From Ferruginibacter sp. (GTDB lineage Bacteria; Bacteroidota; Bacteroidia; Chitinophagales; Chitinophagaceae), in NCBI GenBank assembly GCA_017983695.1, contig JAGOAX010000011.1, positions 1-64,000 on the forward strand: 64,000 nt of DNA, in the 5' to 3' direction. The notes beneath the pieces were generated by a model. That model had not been told where the DNA came from. It saw nothing but the letters and a program-made list of their open reading frames with translations, and ran no database searches. Positions 1 to 7,289 of this stretch are shown here, piece after piece. A program made the translations under genes and the position numbers. Position 1 is the first letter of the stretch, and the number at the start of each line of letters is the position of its first letter.

Positions 1-371
1 TTGGTTATGTTGAAGTAAATAAAAATACAATGCAGCACAGCCGTTTTTCAAATGTGTTTTCGCTGGGCGATTGTACCAATGCGCCGGCAAAGAAAACCGG
101 AGCTGCCATTCGCAAGCAGGCTCCGGTAGTTGTTAATAATATTTTGTCGTTGTTAAACAATCAGCAGGTTGTTGCCGAATACGATGGTTACAGTGCCTGC
201 CCCATTCCTACCCAATATGGCAAGCTGATGCTGGCTGAATTTGATTATTCAAATACACCCAAAATGACATTTCCGTTCGATCAGATAAAACCAAGATGGA
301 CCATGTGGATATTAAAAACAAAAATTTTACCGTGGCTTTACTGGAATAAAATATTGAAAGGAACAGCATAA
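1..371 (+). CDS. Sulfide:quinone oxidoreductase-like flavoprotein, C-terminal part
   Basis: This is the 3' end of a gene that begins before the window; the frame is open from base 3, so the first ATG at 30 is internal. The visible part carries the second FAD-binding segment of the sulfide:quinone oxidoreductase (SQR) family (NVFSLGDCTNAP, then KTGAAIRKQAPV). It is followed by a CPIPTQYG motif whose Cys matches the C-terminal redox cysteine of SQR (codon 198-200). The family oxidises sulfide at the membrane and passes electrons to quinone. It differs clearly in sequence from the complete SQR at 3635-4870, so it is a second type, not a recent duplicate. The family call is good; SQR versus a related NADH-type flavoprotein cannot be settled without the N-terminal half. 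Confidence 0.8.
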   Translation, partial: GYVEVNKNTMQHSRFSNVFSLGDCTNAPAKKTGAAIRKQAPVVVNNILSLLNNQQVVAEYDGYSACPIPTQYGKLMLAEFDYSNTPKMTFPFDQIKPRWTMWILKTKILPWLYWNKILKGTA

Positions 372-418
372 TATTTATAACAGGCTTATTAAGGGTATCG
401 TACCGGTAAAATCCAACT

Positions 419-1753
419 ATGATCAAATATTTTTCAGTTTCAATTGCATTTAGTTTATCAGTATTAATTGCTACAGCACAAAAAACAAAACCGGAATTTC
501 CATTTATCATACGCCTTGAGCAAATGGAAATAAACAATATGCCTGCATTGCAATCTTTTGCATATGCAACCTGGCAGGGCAAATGGTTATTGATTGCCGG
601 CCGGAAAGATGGACTGCATCGCAGGCAGCCCTGGGCAACATTTGATGAAGAAGGACAAAATAAACATATCTATGTGGTTGACCCTTTGAAAAAGCAGGTA
701 TGGAAACAATCCCTGGAAGAATTACCCGCTTCTATCAAAGAGCAATTTCAAAGTACCAATATGGAATTTTTTCAAACCGGTAATAAGCTCATTTTAACCG
801 GGGGATACGGATACAGTAAAACTGCAGATGATCATATTACATTTCCTTATTTAACAGTAATACAGGTAGATGAGTTGATAACAGCCATCGTTAATAAAAA
901 ATCAATCATCAATTCTGTTGTTCAGATAAGGGATGAGCGAATGGCAGTTACTGGCGGTAGGCTGGGCAAATCGGGAGATACCCTGATATTGGCGGGCGGA
1001 CAAAGATTTGACGGCAGGTATAATCCTCATGGTCCCGATCATGGCCCCGGTTTTACACAGGAATATACAAATGAGATAAGGAAATTCACTATTGAATATA
1101 ATAAGGACATGCCTGTTATAAAAAATTATTATGCGATTAATGACCCTGTAAACCTGCATCGCAGGGATTATAACCTGGTGCCACAGGTTTTCAAAAACGA
1201 TAGGTTGGGCTATACCATGTATTCAGGTGTGTTTCAATACAAAGAGGATATACCCTTTACCAACTTTGTAGATATTGCTGGTGGAACTTATAAAGTGAAT
1301 AATAGTTTTGAGCAGAAATTCAGTCATTATCATAGTGCCGTAATGCCCATGTATGATAAAGCTACTACTTCAATGTACGCTGTTTTTTTTGGAGGGATAG
1401 CCAGGTATTATCCCGATAAAAATGGCGTAACCGTTGATAATAAAGATGTGCCTTTTACCAAAACGATCAGTGTAGTTATCAGGAACAATGATAAAGAGAA
1501 AGAAATTTATTTGCCCCTGCAAATGCCGGGCTACCTGGGTGCTGCTGCCGAATTTATTTTTATGCCGGATACAAAAATGTTTATAGAGGGGATTGCTGAT
1601 GCCGGCACATTGAAAAATGAAGAATTCCTTATCGGGTACATTGTTGGTGGAATCAACAGCAGTGCCGGTAATATTTTTTGGGATAACACAGGAAAAGAAA
1701 GTAAGGCAGGCAGTAAAATTATGAAAGTGTTTATAAAAAAAACCGGCAGGTGA
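419..1753 (+). CDS. Exported kelch-like beta-propeller protein, unknown function
   Basis: The 444-aa product starts with a signal peptide (about residues 1-20, ending ATAQ). It then has repeated short blocks typical of kelch-type propellers: LLIAGRKDG, LILTGGYGY, LILAGGQRF, AVFFGGIARY and IGYIVGGINS, spaced through the chain. It should therefore fold as a beta-propeller in the periplasm or at the outer membrane. No catalytic motif is recognised. It lies 47 bp after the SQR fragment on the same strand and before a Crp/Fnr gene, so it may be cotranscribed with SQR, but a link to sulfur metabolism is only inferred from position. Confidence 0.7.
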   Translation: MIKYFSVSIAFSLSVLIATAQKTKPEFPFIIRLEQMEINNMPALQSFAYATWQGKWLLIAGRKDGLHRRQPWATFDEEGQNKHIYVVDPLKKQVWKQSLEELPASIKEQFQSTNMEFFQTGNKLILTGGYGYSKTADDHITFPYLTVIQVDELITAIVNKKSIINSVVQIRDERMAVTGGRLGKSGDTLILAGGQRFDGRYNPHGPDHGPGFTQEYTNEIRKFTIEYNKDMPVIKNYYAINDPVNLHRRDYNLVPQVFKNDRLGYTMYSGVFQYKEDIPFTNFVDIAGGTYKVNNSFEQKFSHYHSAVMPMYDKATTSMYAVFFGGIARYYPDKNGVTVDNKDVPFTKTISVVIRNNDKEKEIYLPLQMPGYLGAAAEFIFMPDTKMFIEGIADAGTLKNEEFLIGYIVGGINSSAGNIFWDNTGKESKAGSKIMKVFIKKTGR

Positions 1754-1848
1754 TTATTTTGTTAATTCAATTTCTTTCCATTGTACAATCTTTTATCTGT
1801 CTGCATTTCCATCTTTTTTAATAGCTTGCTATTTTAAATAACAGGCAA

Positions 1849-2466
1849 ATGAAAACTTTACAGCAATATCTGCGGGGCTTACCAACTGAGTTTATTGAAC
1901 AATTGGAAAAATTCGGGATTGTAAAGGATTTTTCTGCGCAAGCAGAAATTCTGAGGGAAGGCCAGTACGTTAAATACGTGCCATTGGTGCTGGAAGGTAT
2001 GGTAAAAGTATTTACCCGACATGAGGATAAAGAGTTATTGCTGTACTATATAGAAAGTGGCGAGAGTTGTATCATGTCTTTTAATGCGGGTATAAAAAGT
2101 ACTGCCAGTAAAGTTTTTGCGGTTGCAGATGAAAAAAGCCTGTTGTTATTATTGCCGGTTGAAAAGCTACATGAATGGGTAAGATCCTTTCCATCCTTGA
2201 ATGAACTGTTTTTTAATCTTTACGATCAGCGCTATGCTTCCCTGCTGGATACCATAAACCATCTATTGTATAGCCGCCTGGATCAGCGTTTATATAATTA
2301 CCTGCTGGAAACTGCAAAGCAAAAAAACAGTAAAATTATCAATATCCGCCACCGGCAAATGGCTGCAGAACTTGGAACAGCCAGGGAAGTTATCAGTCGG
2401 GTTATGAAAAAACTGGAACAGGAAGGAAAAGTAAAACAACTGCAGGGCGGTATAGAAATTTTATAA
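1849..2466 (+). CDS. Crp/Fnr family transcriptional regulator
   Basis: The 205-aa protein has an N-terminal cyclic-nucleotide-binding-type beta-roll (about 20-130) and a C-terminal winged helix (about 145-205). The recognition helix contains AREVISR, that is, the E-x-x-S-R pattern used by FNR and related to the R-E-x-x-x-R of CRP, which fits binding to GTnAC-type half sites. There is no FNR-type iron-sulfur cysteine set. A single Cys (C74) sits in GESCIMSF, at the same place as C75 of the second regulator at 17258-17890. A good palindromic target lies 5 bp past its stop codon. It is a candidate controller of the sulfur genes in this region. Confidence 0.88.
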   Translation: MKTLQQYLRGLPTEFIEQLEKFGIVKDFSAQAEILREGQYVKYVPLVLEGMVKVFTRHEDKELLLYYIESGESCIMSFNAGIKSTASKVFAVADEKSLLLLLPVEKLHEWVRSFPSLNELFFNLYDQRYASLLDTINHLLYSRLDQRLYNYLLETAKQKNSKIINIRHRQMAAELGTAREVISRVMKKLEQEGKVKQLQGGIEIL

Positions 2467-2470
2467 CCTG

Positions 2471-2514
2471 GTAACCTAAGTCACCAGATAAAAATGTTAC
2501 CCACAGTAAATTTG
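2471..2514 (+). promoter_or_regulatory. Crp/Fnr-type operator plus -7 box (site 1)
   Basis: GTAAC-CTAA-GTCAC (2471-2484, inside 7-bp arms TGGTAAC/GTCACCA) is followed by a perfect Bacteroidota -7 box, TAAATTTG (2507-2514). The palindrome centre is 36.5 bp from the last base of the -7 box, the same distance as at three other promoters in this window. With a start site about 7 bases after the box (near 2521), the operator sits near -43, a class II activator position. Confidence 0.65.
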
Positions 2515-2531
2515 TTATGAAATCGGTAACA

Positions 2532-2627
2532 ATGCAACAGAAGCTAAAAAAACTGATGATCGTTTGTTTGTTATGCATTGCTATTGTTACGGCAATTGTT
2601 TTGGCAATTCAATTTTTTAAAAAATAA
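2532..2627 (+). CDS. Small single-pass membrane peptide (31 aa)
   Basis: ATG at 2532 opens a 31-codon frame (MQQKLKKLMIVCLLCIAIV...), ending TAA at 2625-2627. It has a basic N-terminus, one hydrophobic helix containing two cysteines (CLLC), and a basic FFKK tail, so it would be a single-pass inner-membrane peptide. An in-frame ATG at 2517 lies upstream of the predicted start site (near 2521), so 2532 is preferred. It is the first frame after operator site 1 and sits 10 bp before the YgaP-like membrane gene. No family is recognised. It could be a leader rather than a functional peptide. Confidence 0.45.
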   Translation: MQQKLKKLMIVCLLCIAIVTAIVLAIQFFKK

Positions 2628-2637
2628 AACAATTATT

Positions 2638-2847
2638 ATGAAAAAGAACATGGGTACAGCAGACAGAATTATTAGAATCATCCTTGCCGCAGTAGTTGGA
2701 TTTTTATATTACAACGGTACCATTACAGGTACTTTGGGTATTATTTTACTGGCTTTGGCCGGGGTGTTTGTATTAACCAGCCTGATCAGTTTTTGTCCGC
2801 TTTATAAATTGGTAGGCCTTAATACCTGCCCTGTAAAAAAAGGGTAA
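2638..2847 (+). CDS. YgaP-like two-helix membrane protein (DUF2892 type)
   Basis: This 69-aa protein matches the transmembrane part of YgaP (DUF2892). It has an N-terminal MGTADRIIRI stretch, a first helix (about 14-30), the turn YYNGTITGTLG, a second helix (about 35-52) and a short tail with two cysteines (SFCPLYKLVGLNTCP). In many bacteria this domain is fused to or next to rhodaneses and is linked to sulfide or sulfur handling. The ATG at 2638 is chosen because the family motif begins just after it; a longer frame from 2578 would add unrelated residues from the small ORF region. It is probably transcribed from operator site 1. Confidence 0.8.
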   Translation: MKKNMGTADRIIRIILAAVVGFLYYNGTITGTLGIILLALAGVFVLTSLISFCPLYKLVGLNTCPVKKG

Positions 2848-2873
2848 TTCGCCTGGCTTAATAATCATTGATG

Positions 2874-2910
2874 GCAGTTGTTGGTTCATAAAACTGGCAA
2901 CTGCTTTTTT
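2874..2910 (+). terminator. Intrinsic terminator
   Basis: Stem GCAGTTG (2874-2880) pairs with CAACTGC (2898-2904) and is followed by six T residues. It lies 27 bp after the YgaP-like gene and would end that short transcript. The 2848-3167 gap has no gene: it holds this terminator, a 24-bp palindrome (3050-3073) and operator site 2. Confidence 0.7.
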
Positions 2911-3049
2911 ATAACATTTACCTCCATTGCTTTAATTATCCGGTCAGCTTCTTTTCGAAATTCTAACTATTAATAACTGCTAATAATCAAACTCCGGAAA
3001 CAATTCTTACGGTTTTAGCCAGGTAAAATACCTTAGTAATATGACTAAA

Positions 3050-3073
3050 ATCAGCTTCATGCATGAAGCTGAT
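3050..3073. repeat. Perfect 24-bp palindrome
   Basis: ATCAGCTTCATG followed directly by its exact reverse complement, flanked by AAA and by CATTTT. A 13-bp palindrome (AGGTAAAATACCT, 3021-3033) lies just upstream. It could be a rho-independent stop with a weak T run, or a binding site. No coding frame uses it. Confidence 0.6.
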
Positions 3074-3087
3074 CATTTTCGCAATTA

Positions 3088-3133
3088 GTGTGATATAAGT
3101 TACACAACGGGCATCTTTTTCGTCACAATTTTG
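3088..3133 (+). promoter_or_regulatory. Crp/Fnr-type operator plus -7 box (site 2)
   Basis: GTGAT-ATAA-GTTAC (3090-3103, longer arms GTGTGAT/GTTACAC) lies upstream of a near-consensus -7 box, CAATTTTG (3126-3133). The centre-to-box distance is 36.5 bp, identical to the other three sites. The predicted start is near 3140, giving a 28-nt leader to the OsmC gene. It should drive OsmC, SQR, TusE and DsrE2. Confidence 0.62.
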
Positions 3134-3167
3134 AGTTGTAATTAGATTATAAACTTAAAAAAATGTT

Positions 3168-3623
3168 ATGGAAACCGATTATCATTACGAAGTAAAAGTG
3201 AATTGGGAAGCCGATAGAAAAGGTTTAATGAGTTCTCCCGTTTTAAATACAAAAATAGAAGTGGCAACGCCACCTGAATTCCCGAAAGGCATGCCCGGTA
3301 TCTGGTCTCCGGAGCACCTGCTGGTAGCAGCTGTAAACAGTTGCCTGATGACAACTTTTCTTGCCATTGCAGAAAACTTCAAATTCGATTTTATACATTT
3401 TGAAAGTAATGCCGATGGTACACTTGAAAAAGTTGATGGAAAATTTATGATGAGCGAAGTGATCTTGTCTCCGGTGCTAACCATTGCCCCCGATGCAGAT
3501 AAAGAGAAAGCCATCCGTATCCTGGAAAAATCAGAAGCGGCCTGCCTGATCTCTAATTCTGTAAAAGCAAAAATTGTTTTTAAACCGGAAATTAAAATAA
3601 CAGAACTGGTAATGCCAGTTTAA
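3168..3623 (+). CDS. OsmC family protein
   Basis: The 151-aa length, the SPEHLLVAAVNSCLMTTFL motif (first conserved Cys) and the later SEAACLISNSV motif (second Cys) are the hallmarks of the OsmC/Ohr family of thiol-dependent peroxidases. Members reduce organic peroxides, and some OsmC-like proteins are encoded with sulfide- or persulfide-handling genes. It is the first gene after operator site 2 and lies 11 bp before the SQR gene, so the two are surely cotranscribed. A role in removing sulfane-sulfur or peroxide by-products of sulfide oxidation is inferred from context. It is cytoplasmic, with no signal peptide. Confidence 0.9.
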   Translation: METDYHYEVKVNWEADRKGLMSSPVLNTKIEVATPPEFPKGMPGIWSPEHLLVAAVNSCLMTTFLAIAENFKFDFIHFESNADGTLEKVDGKFMMSEVILSPVLTIAPDADKEKAIRILEKSEAACLISNSVKAKIVFKPEIKITELVMPV

Positions 3624-3634
3624 AACTAACTATT

Positions 3635-4870
3635 ATGAAACACGTTGTAATCTTAGGAGCCGGAACCGCAGGAACCATGATGGCCAATCACCTGCATCAT
3701 CAGTTAAAACATCCTGATTGGGAAATAACCATTATTGATGAACGGGAAGAACACCATTATCAACCTGGTTATCTTTTTTTGCCTTTTGATATTTATGCAC
3801 CGGAAGATATTATCAAGACAATTGAAGAGTTTATACCAAAGGATGTTAAACTGGTTAAAAATAAAATCAACCGCATTTTACCTGCCGATAATAAAATAGA
3901 ACTTACCGGCGGTACAGAAGTAGAGTATGACATACTTATAATTGCAACAGGCGCTAAAATTGCACCCGAAGAAACCGAAGGTATGAAAGGAGCAGAATGG
4001 CAGAAATCTGTTTTTGATTTTTACACTTTTGAAGGATCTCTTGCCTTGAGAAATAAACTGCGGGACTGGGAAGGTGGTAAACTGGTTGTTCATATTACCG
4101 AGATGCCCATCAAATGCCCGGTAGCACCGCTGGAGTTTGCTTTTTTAGCCGATTCTTTTTTCAAACACAAGCACATGCGTGATAAAGTGGAGATAACTTA
4201 TGTTACCCCATTAAGCGGCGCATTTACAAAGCCAAAAGCTACCGAAGCACTTGAACATTTGTTGCATGAAAAGGGCATCAACATAGAACCTGATTTTGCC
4301 ATTGAAAAAGTTGATAATGAAAGGAAAGAAATTGTGGATTATGGTGGCAAAATAATTCCCTTTGATCTGCTGGTAACTGTACCAACCAATAAAGGAGATG
4401 AATTAATGGAAAGATCAGGCATGGGCGATGATTTGAATTATGTGCCTACAAATAAAGCCACGCTGCAATCTAAAGACTATGCAAATATTTTTGTTTTGGG
4501 CGATGCCAGTAATATACCTGCTTCTAAAGCCGGTTCTGTGGCTCACTTTGAAGCAGAAATTTTAACTGAAAATATTCTTCGTTTTGTACATGGCGAGCCT
4601 TTGAAAGAAGAATTTGACGGACATGCAAACTGCTTTATCGAAACCGGTAATGGCAAGGCACTGCTGATAGATTTTAATTATACTCATGAACCTGTTGAAG
4701 GAAGTTTCCCATTCCCTGGCATTGGTCCTTTGCGCCTGTTAAAAGAAAGCAGGATGAATCATATGGGCAAACTTGCTTTCAGGTGGATATACTGGAACGT
4801 ATTATTGAAGGGAACACATATTCCATTCGTATCAGCAACGATGTCTGAAAAAGGAAAACATTACGCATAA
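3635..4870 (+). CDS. sqr: Sulfide:quinone oxidoreductase (FAD-dependent)
   Basis: The 411-aa flavoprotein has an N-terminal dinucleotide motif (GAGTAGT, about 8-14), the ATG motif (IIATGAK, about 103) and a second FAD segment (NIFVLGDAS). Two conserved cysteines, C161 in KCPVAPLEF and C333 in HANCFIETG, match the pair essential in SQR catalysis. A hydrophobic C-terminus is consistent with peripheral membrane attachment. It oxidises H2S to sulfane sulfur and feeds electrons to the quinone pool. It is gene 2 of the operon OsmC-SQR-TusE-DsrE2, whose downstream genes are sulfur carriers, so the sulfane sulfur is probably handed on inside the cytoplasm. Confidence 0.88.
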   Translation: MKHVVILGAGTAGTMMANHLHHQLKHPDWEITIIDEREEHHYQPGYLFLPFDIYAPEDIIKTIEEFIPKDVKLVKNKINRILPADNKIELTGGTEVEYDILIIATGAKIAPEETEGMKGAEWQKSVFDFYTFEGSLALRNKLRDWEGGKLVVHITEMPIKCPVAPLEFAFLADSFFKHKHMRDKVEITYVTPLSGAFTKPKATEALEHLLHEKGINIEPDFAIEKVDNERKEIVDYGGKIIPFDLLVTVPTNKGDELMERSGMGDDLNYVPTNKATLQSKDYANIFVLGDASNIPASKAGSVAHFEAEILTENILRFVHGEPLKEEFDGHANCFIETGNGKALLIDFNYTHEPVEGSFPFPGIGPLRLLKESRMNHMGKLAFRWIYWNVLLKGTHIPFVSATMSEKGKHYA

Positions 4871-4897
4871 ATTATTAAATCTTTAAAATAAAAAATC

Positions 4898-5206
4898 ATG
4901 GAAAAGACAATAGCAGGTAAAATCATTACCGTAAATGAAGAAGGATACTTAACAGACTTTAGCCAATGGGATGAAAAAGTGGGTGAAGCCCTTGCAGCAG
5001 AAGCCAACATTCCTTTAAGTGCAAGACATTGGGAAATATTAAAGTATCTGCAAAACGAACAAAAGAACCAGGTAGCACTCAGCATCAGGCGTATTGGGAA
5101 GAGTGGTGTAACTGATATCAAAGAGTTTTACCAGTTATTTCCAAACGCACCTTTAAAAACCGCAACCAAAATTGCCGGCATACCCAAACCAGCAAGTTGT
5201 ATTTAA
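4898..5206 (+). CDS. DsrC/TusE family sulfur carrier, one-cysteine type
   Basis: The 102-aa protein aligns with DsrC/TusE from end to end, including W24, the RHWEIL helix and the C-terminal arm KIAGIPKPASCI. The penultimate cysteine (C101, CysA) is present. The second arm cysteine of true DsrC (11 residues earlier, in GACKIAG) is replaced by Thr90. It therefore cannot form the DsrC trisulfide bridge and should act like TusE, as a persulfide carrier. It follows SQR by 27 bp and precedes a DsrE2 protein, so it probably takes sulfur from that relay. No dsrAB is visible, which agrees with a non-Dsr role. Confidence 0.87.
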   Translation: MEKTIAGKIITVNEEGYLTDFSQWDEKVGEALAAEANIPLSARHWEILKYLQNEQKNQVALSIRRIGKSGVTDIKEFYQLFPNAPLKTATKIAGIPKPASCI

Positions 5207-5227
5207 TCAATTAAAAATTTGTCAATT

Positions 5228-5710
5228 ATGAGTGAAAATAACGGAGCCATAAAAAAGATGATGATCATCCTCTCAAAGGGAACATTGGAAAATGTATATG
5301 CTGCTTTTGTACTGGCCAACGGTGCACGTATGGAAGGAATAGAGTCTGAAATATTTTTTACTTTTTTCGGACTGGAAGCAGTTCATAAAAAGAAACTTGA
5401 ACACCTGCATGTGGCTACAGTAGGTAATCCTGCCATGCACATGCCAACCATGCTGGGAGGTTTGCCTGGAATGGAGGCGCTGGCAAGCAGTATGATGAAA
5501 AAAGAAATGGAAAAAATTGATATGCCGGATGTACATGAGTTTTTAGATATACTAACCGCTTCTGGCGTTAAATTATGGGCATGCAAACTGGCAATGGATA
5601 TGTTTCATTATAAGAAAGAAGATTTGTATGAAGGAGTGGATGAAGTAATAACAGTAGGAGATTTTTATAAGCAAAGCCAGGGCGAAGGTGTACATATGCT
5701 GTTTGTATAA
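5228..5710 (+). CDS. DsrE/DsrF-like sulfur transferase (DsrE2 type)
   Basis: The 160-aa protein belongs to the DsrE/F/H-like superfamily, DsrE2A-like branch. It has an N-terminal strand (KKMMIILSKGTLENVYAAF), a central Met/Gly-rich stretch (about residues 70-90) and the conserved WACKLAMDMF motif with active Cys119. DsrE2 proteins pass persulfide sulfur between rhodanese, TusA-type carriers and quinone-coupled systems. The ATG at 5228 is preferred to an in-frame TTG at 5219, giving the usual family start. It is the last gene of the unit at 3168-5710. No TusA gene is seen beside it, so the neighbouring one-cysteine DsrC is the likely partner. Confidence 0.87.
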   Translation: MSENNGAIKKMMIILSKGTLENVYAAFVLANGARMEGIESEIFFTFFGLEAVHKKKLEHLHVATVGNPAMHMPTMLGGLPGMEALASSMMKKEMEKIDMPDVHEFLDILTASGVKLWACKLAMDMFHYKKEDLYEGVDEVITVGDFYKQSQGEGVHMLFV

Positions 5711-5809
5711 TTAATGAACATGCTATTCAAATTGTTACTGCAATTCGTGCCATAAACTTACCGGGGTTGGCAGGCTTTATTAAAAATATCTTCTGATTCT
5801 GATTACGCT

Positions 5810-5825
5810 TTTTGTGATTACAAAA
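5810..5825 (+). promoter_or_regulatory. Inverted repeat upstream of the FadL-type gene
   Basis: TTTTGT-GATT-ACAAAA has 6-bp arms and a 4-bp spacer, about 85 bp before the OmpP1/FadL start. Its half site differs from the GTRAY sites of the sulfur regulon, and no -7 box stands at the shared spacing. The rest of 5711-5908 shows nothing else clear. Confidence 0.3.
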
Positions 5826-5908
5826 GCTAGACATAAGTTGTAGCGGTTTGAATAATAATAAAAAAATTATTTAAATGCTGCATTCATTGCAGTTTAAAAA
5901 CTACAATT

Positions 5909-7198
5909 ATGAAAAAGTTATTAGCAACATTAGGACTAGGCTTATTGCCTTTTATTTTGCTGGCTCAGGCCGGCCATATTATGCAGGGTATTGGCGCAAC
6001 CAATATGTCAATGGGTGGCGCTGCCACGGCTCAACCAATTGATATTAACGGAGCACTGCAATGGAACCCCGCAGCCATATCTGCTTTTGATTCAAAGGTT
6101 ATTTCTGTTAATGCTGGTTTATTCTTTTCTTCACCTGTCTTGTATTCTACTGCACCTACACCAGGTGGACCAATGAGTGGTGTAACAAAAGACGACAGGG
6201 GTGTTTCTTTAATGCCGGCACTGGCTATGGTTTGGGGCAAAAAAAACAGCAAACATAGTTTTGGTGTGTCTGCATTTGGCATCAGTGGTTTTGGTGTTAC
6301 ATTCCCCGAGAGTAACTCCAACCCAATTAACATGCCGCAGAACATGGGTGGTTTTGGCCGTATACAGTCAGATTATCAATTACTTCAGGTTGGTGTAACT
6401 TATGCTTATAAAATTACCAATCAGTTTTCTATTGGCCTGGCACCCACTTTCAATTATTCCTCTTTGAAACTGGCACCCAATCCACTCTCTTCTCCTAGTC
6501 AAACACTGGGATACCCGGTAAGTAATAAGGCAACTGCATTAGGCATCGGTGCCCAGGTTGGTATATTTTACAATTCCGGAAAAGGAATAAAACTGGGAGC
6601 TTCTTATAAATCACCTCAGTCTTTCGGCAACTTTGATTTTGAAAATACATATTTGGATGGCAGTAAAGCACCCAAAGTGAAATTTAAAATGAACTACCCT
6701 GCAATTATTTCGCTTGGTATAGGTTATTCAAAAAATAAAATTGATGTGGCACTTGATTATCGGTTCGTGAATTATAAAAACACAGCAGGCTTTAAAGATA
6801 AAGGCTGGACCAATACCGCTTCAGTGGCTGGTTTTGGTTGGAAAAATATATCTATTGTATCTGCTGGTATCCAATACAAAGGCATCAATAAATTCCCGTT
6901 AAGAGTGGGTTATACCTACAGTTCCAACCCTATCAGCAGCGAACTGGCATTTTTCTCAACACCTGCAACAGCTGTTATAAAAAATGCTTTCCAGTTTGGT
7001 TTTGGATATGAGTTTAACAGCCGGTTTAACCTGAATGCGGTATACCATCATGGTAGCAGTAGCGGAAAAACCAGCGGACCGTTGTTAAGCCCGATGCTGA
7101 AAAGTGCTGCCAATCCATATGGAACAGTTCCCGGAAGTAATGTTTCTTATAAAATGACAACCGACATGGCTATGTTTGGTTTCAATTATTCATTCTGA
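5909..7198 (+). CDS. OmpP1/FadL family outer membrane transporter
   Basis: The 429-aa product has a signal peptide (about 1-20, LLAQAGH) and the FadL/TodX hallmarks: an N-terminal hatch region (GIGATNMSMGGAATAQPIDINGAL, in parts), an NPA motif early on and alternating beta strands ending in the aromatic FGFNYSF terminus. The family forms 14-stranded outer-membrane barrels that pass hydrophobic substrates. It sits between sulfur-oxidation operons. A role in uptake of elemental sulfur or organosulfur compounds is possible but unproven. It ends 20 bp before a strong two-way terminator. Confidence 0.87.
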   Translation: MKKLLATLGLGLLPFILLAQAGHIMQGIGATNMSMGGAATAQPIDINGALQWNPAAISAFDSKVISVNAGLFFSSPVLYSTAPTPGGPMSGVTKDDRGVSLMPALAMVWGKKNSKHSFGVSAFGISGFGVTFPESNSNPINMPQNMGGFGRIQSDYQLLQVGVTYAYKITNQFSIGLAPTFNYSSLKLAPNPLSSPSQTLGYPVSNKATALGIGAQVGIFYNSGKGIKLGASYKSPQSFGNFDFENTYLDGSKAPKVKFKMNYPAIISLGIGYSKNKIDVALDYRFVNYKNTAGFKDKGWTNTASVAGFGWKNISIVSAGIQYKGINKFPLRVGYTYSSNPISSELAFFSTPATAVIKNAFQFGFGYEFNSRFNLNAVYHHGSSSGKTSGPLLSPMLKSAANPYGTVPGSNVSYKMTTDMAMFGFNYSF

Positions 7199-7218
7199 TT
7201 TAAAATACATTCATTTAA

Positions 7219-7248
7219 AAAGAGAGCAACCAAAAGGTTGCTCTCTTT
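7219..7248. terminator. Bidirectional intrinsic terminator
   Basis: A perfect 13-bp stem (AAAGAGAGCAACC / GGTTGCTCTCTTT) with an AAAA loop (7232-7235) is flanked by A residues on the left and T-rich sequence on the right. It separates the convergent FadL-type gene (+) and the PLP enzyme gene (-), and can stop both. Confidence 0.9.
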
Positions 7249-7289
7249 ATTTTGCAACAATTGTTGCTGATAATTATTACCGCCTATTA

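Noticed and set aside
208..582. Minus-strand frame of 124 codons
   Set aside because: It lies opposite the SQR tail and the start of the kelch-like gene and shows no family features.
5810..5825. Fifth member of the sulfur regulon upstream of the FadL-type gene
   Set aside because: The inverted repeat has a different half site and no -7 box at the 36.5-bp spacing, so it was left out of the regulon.
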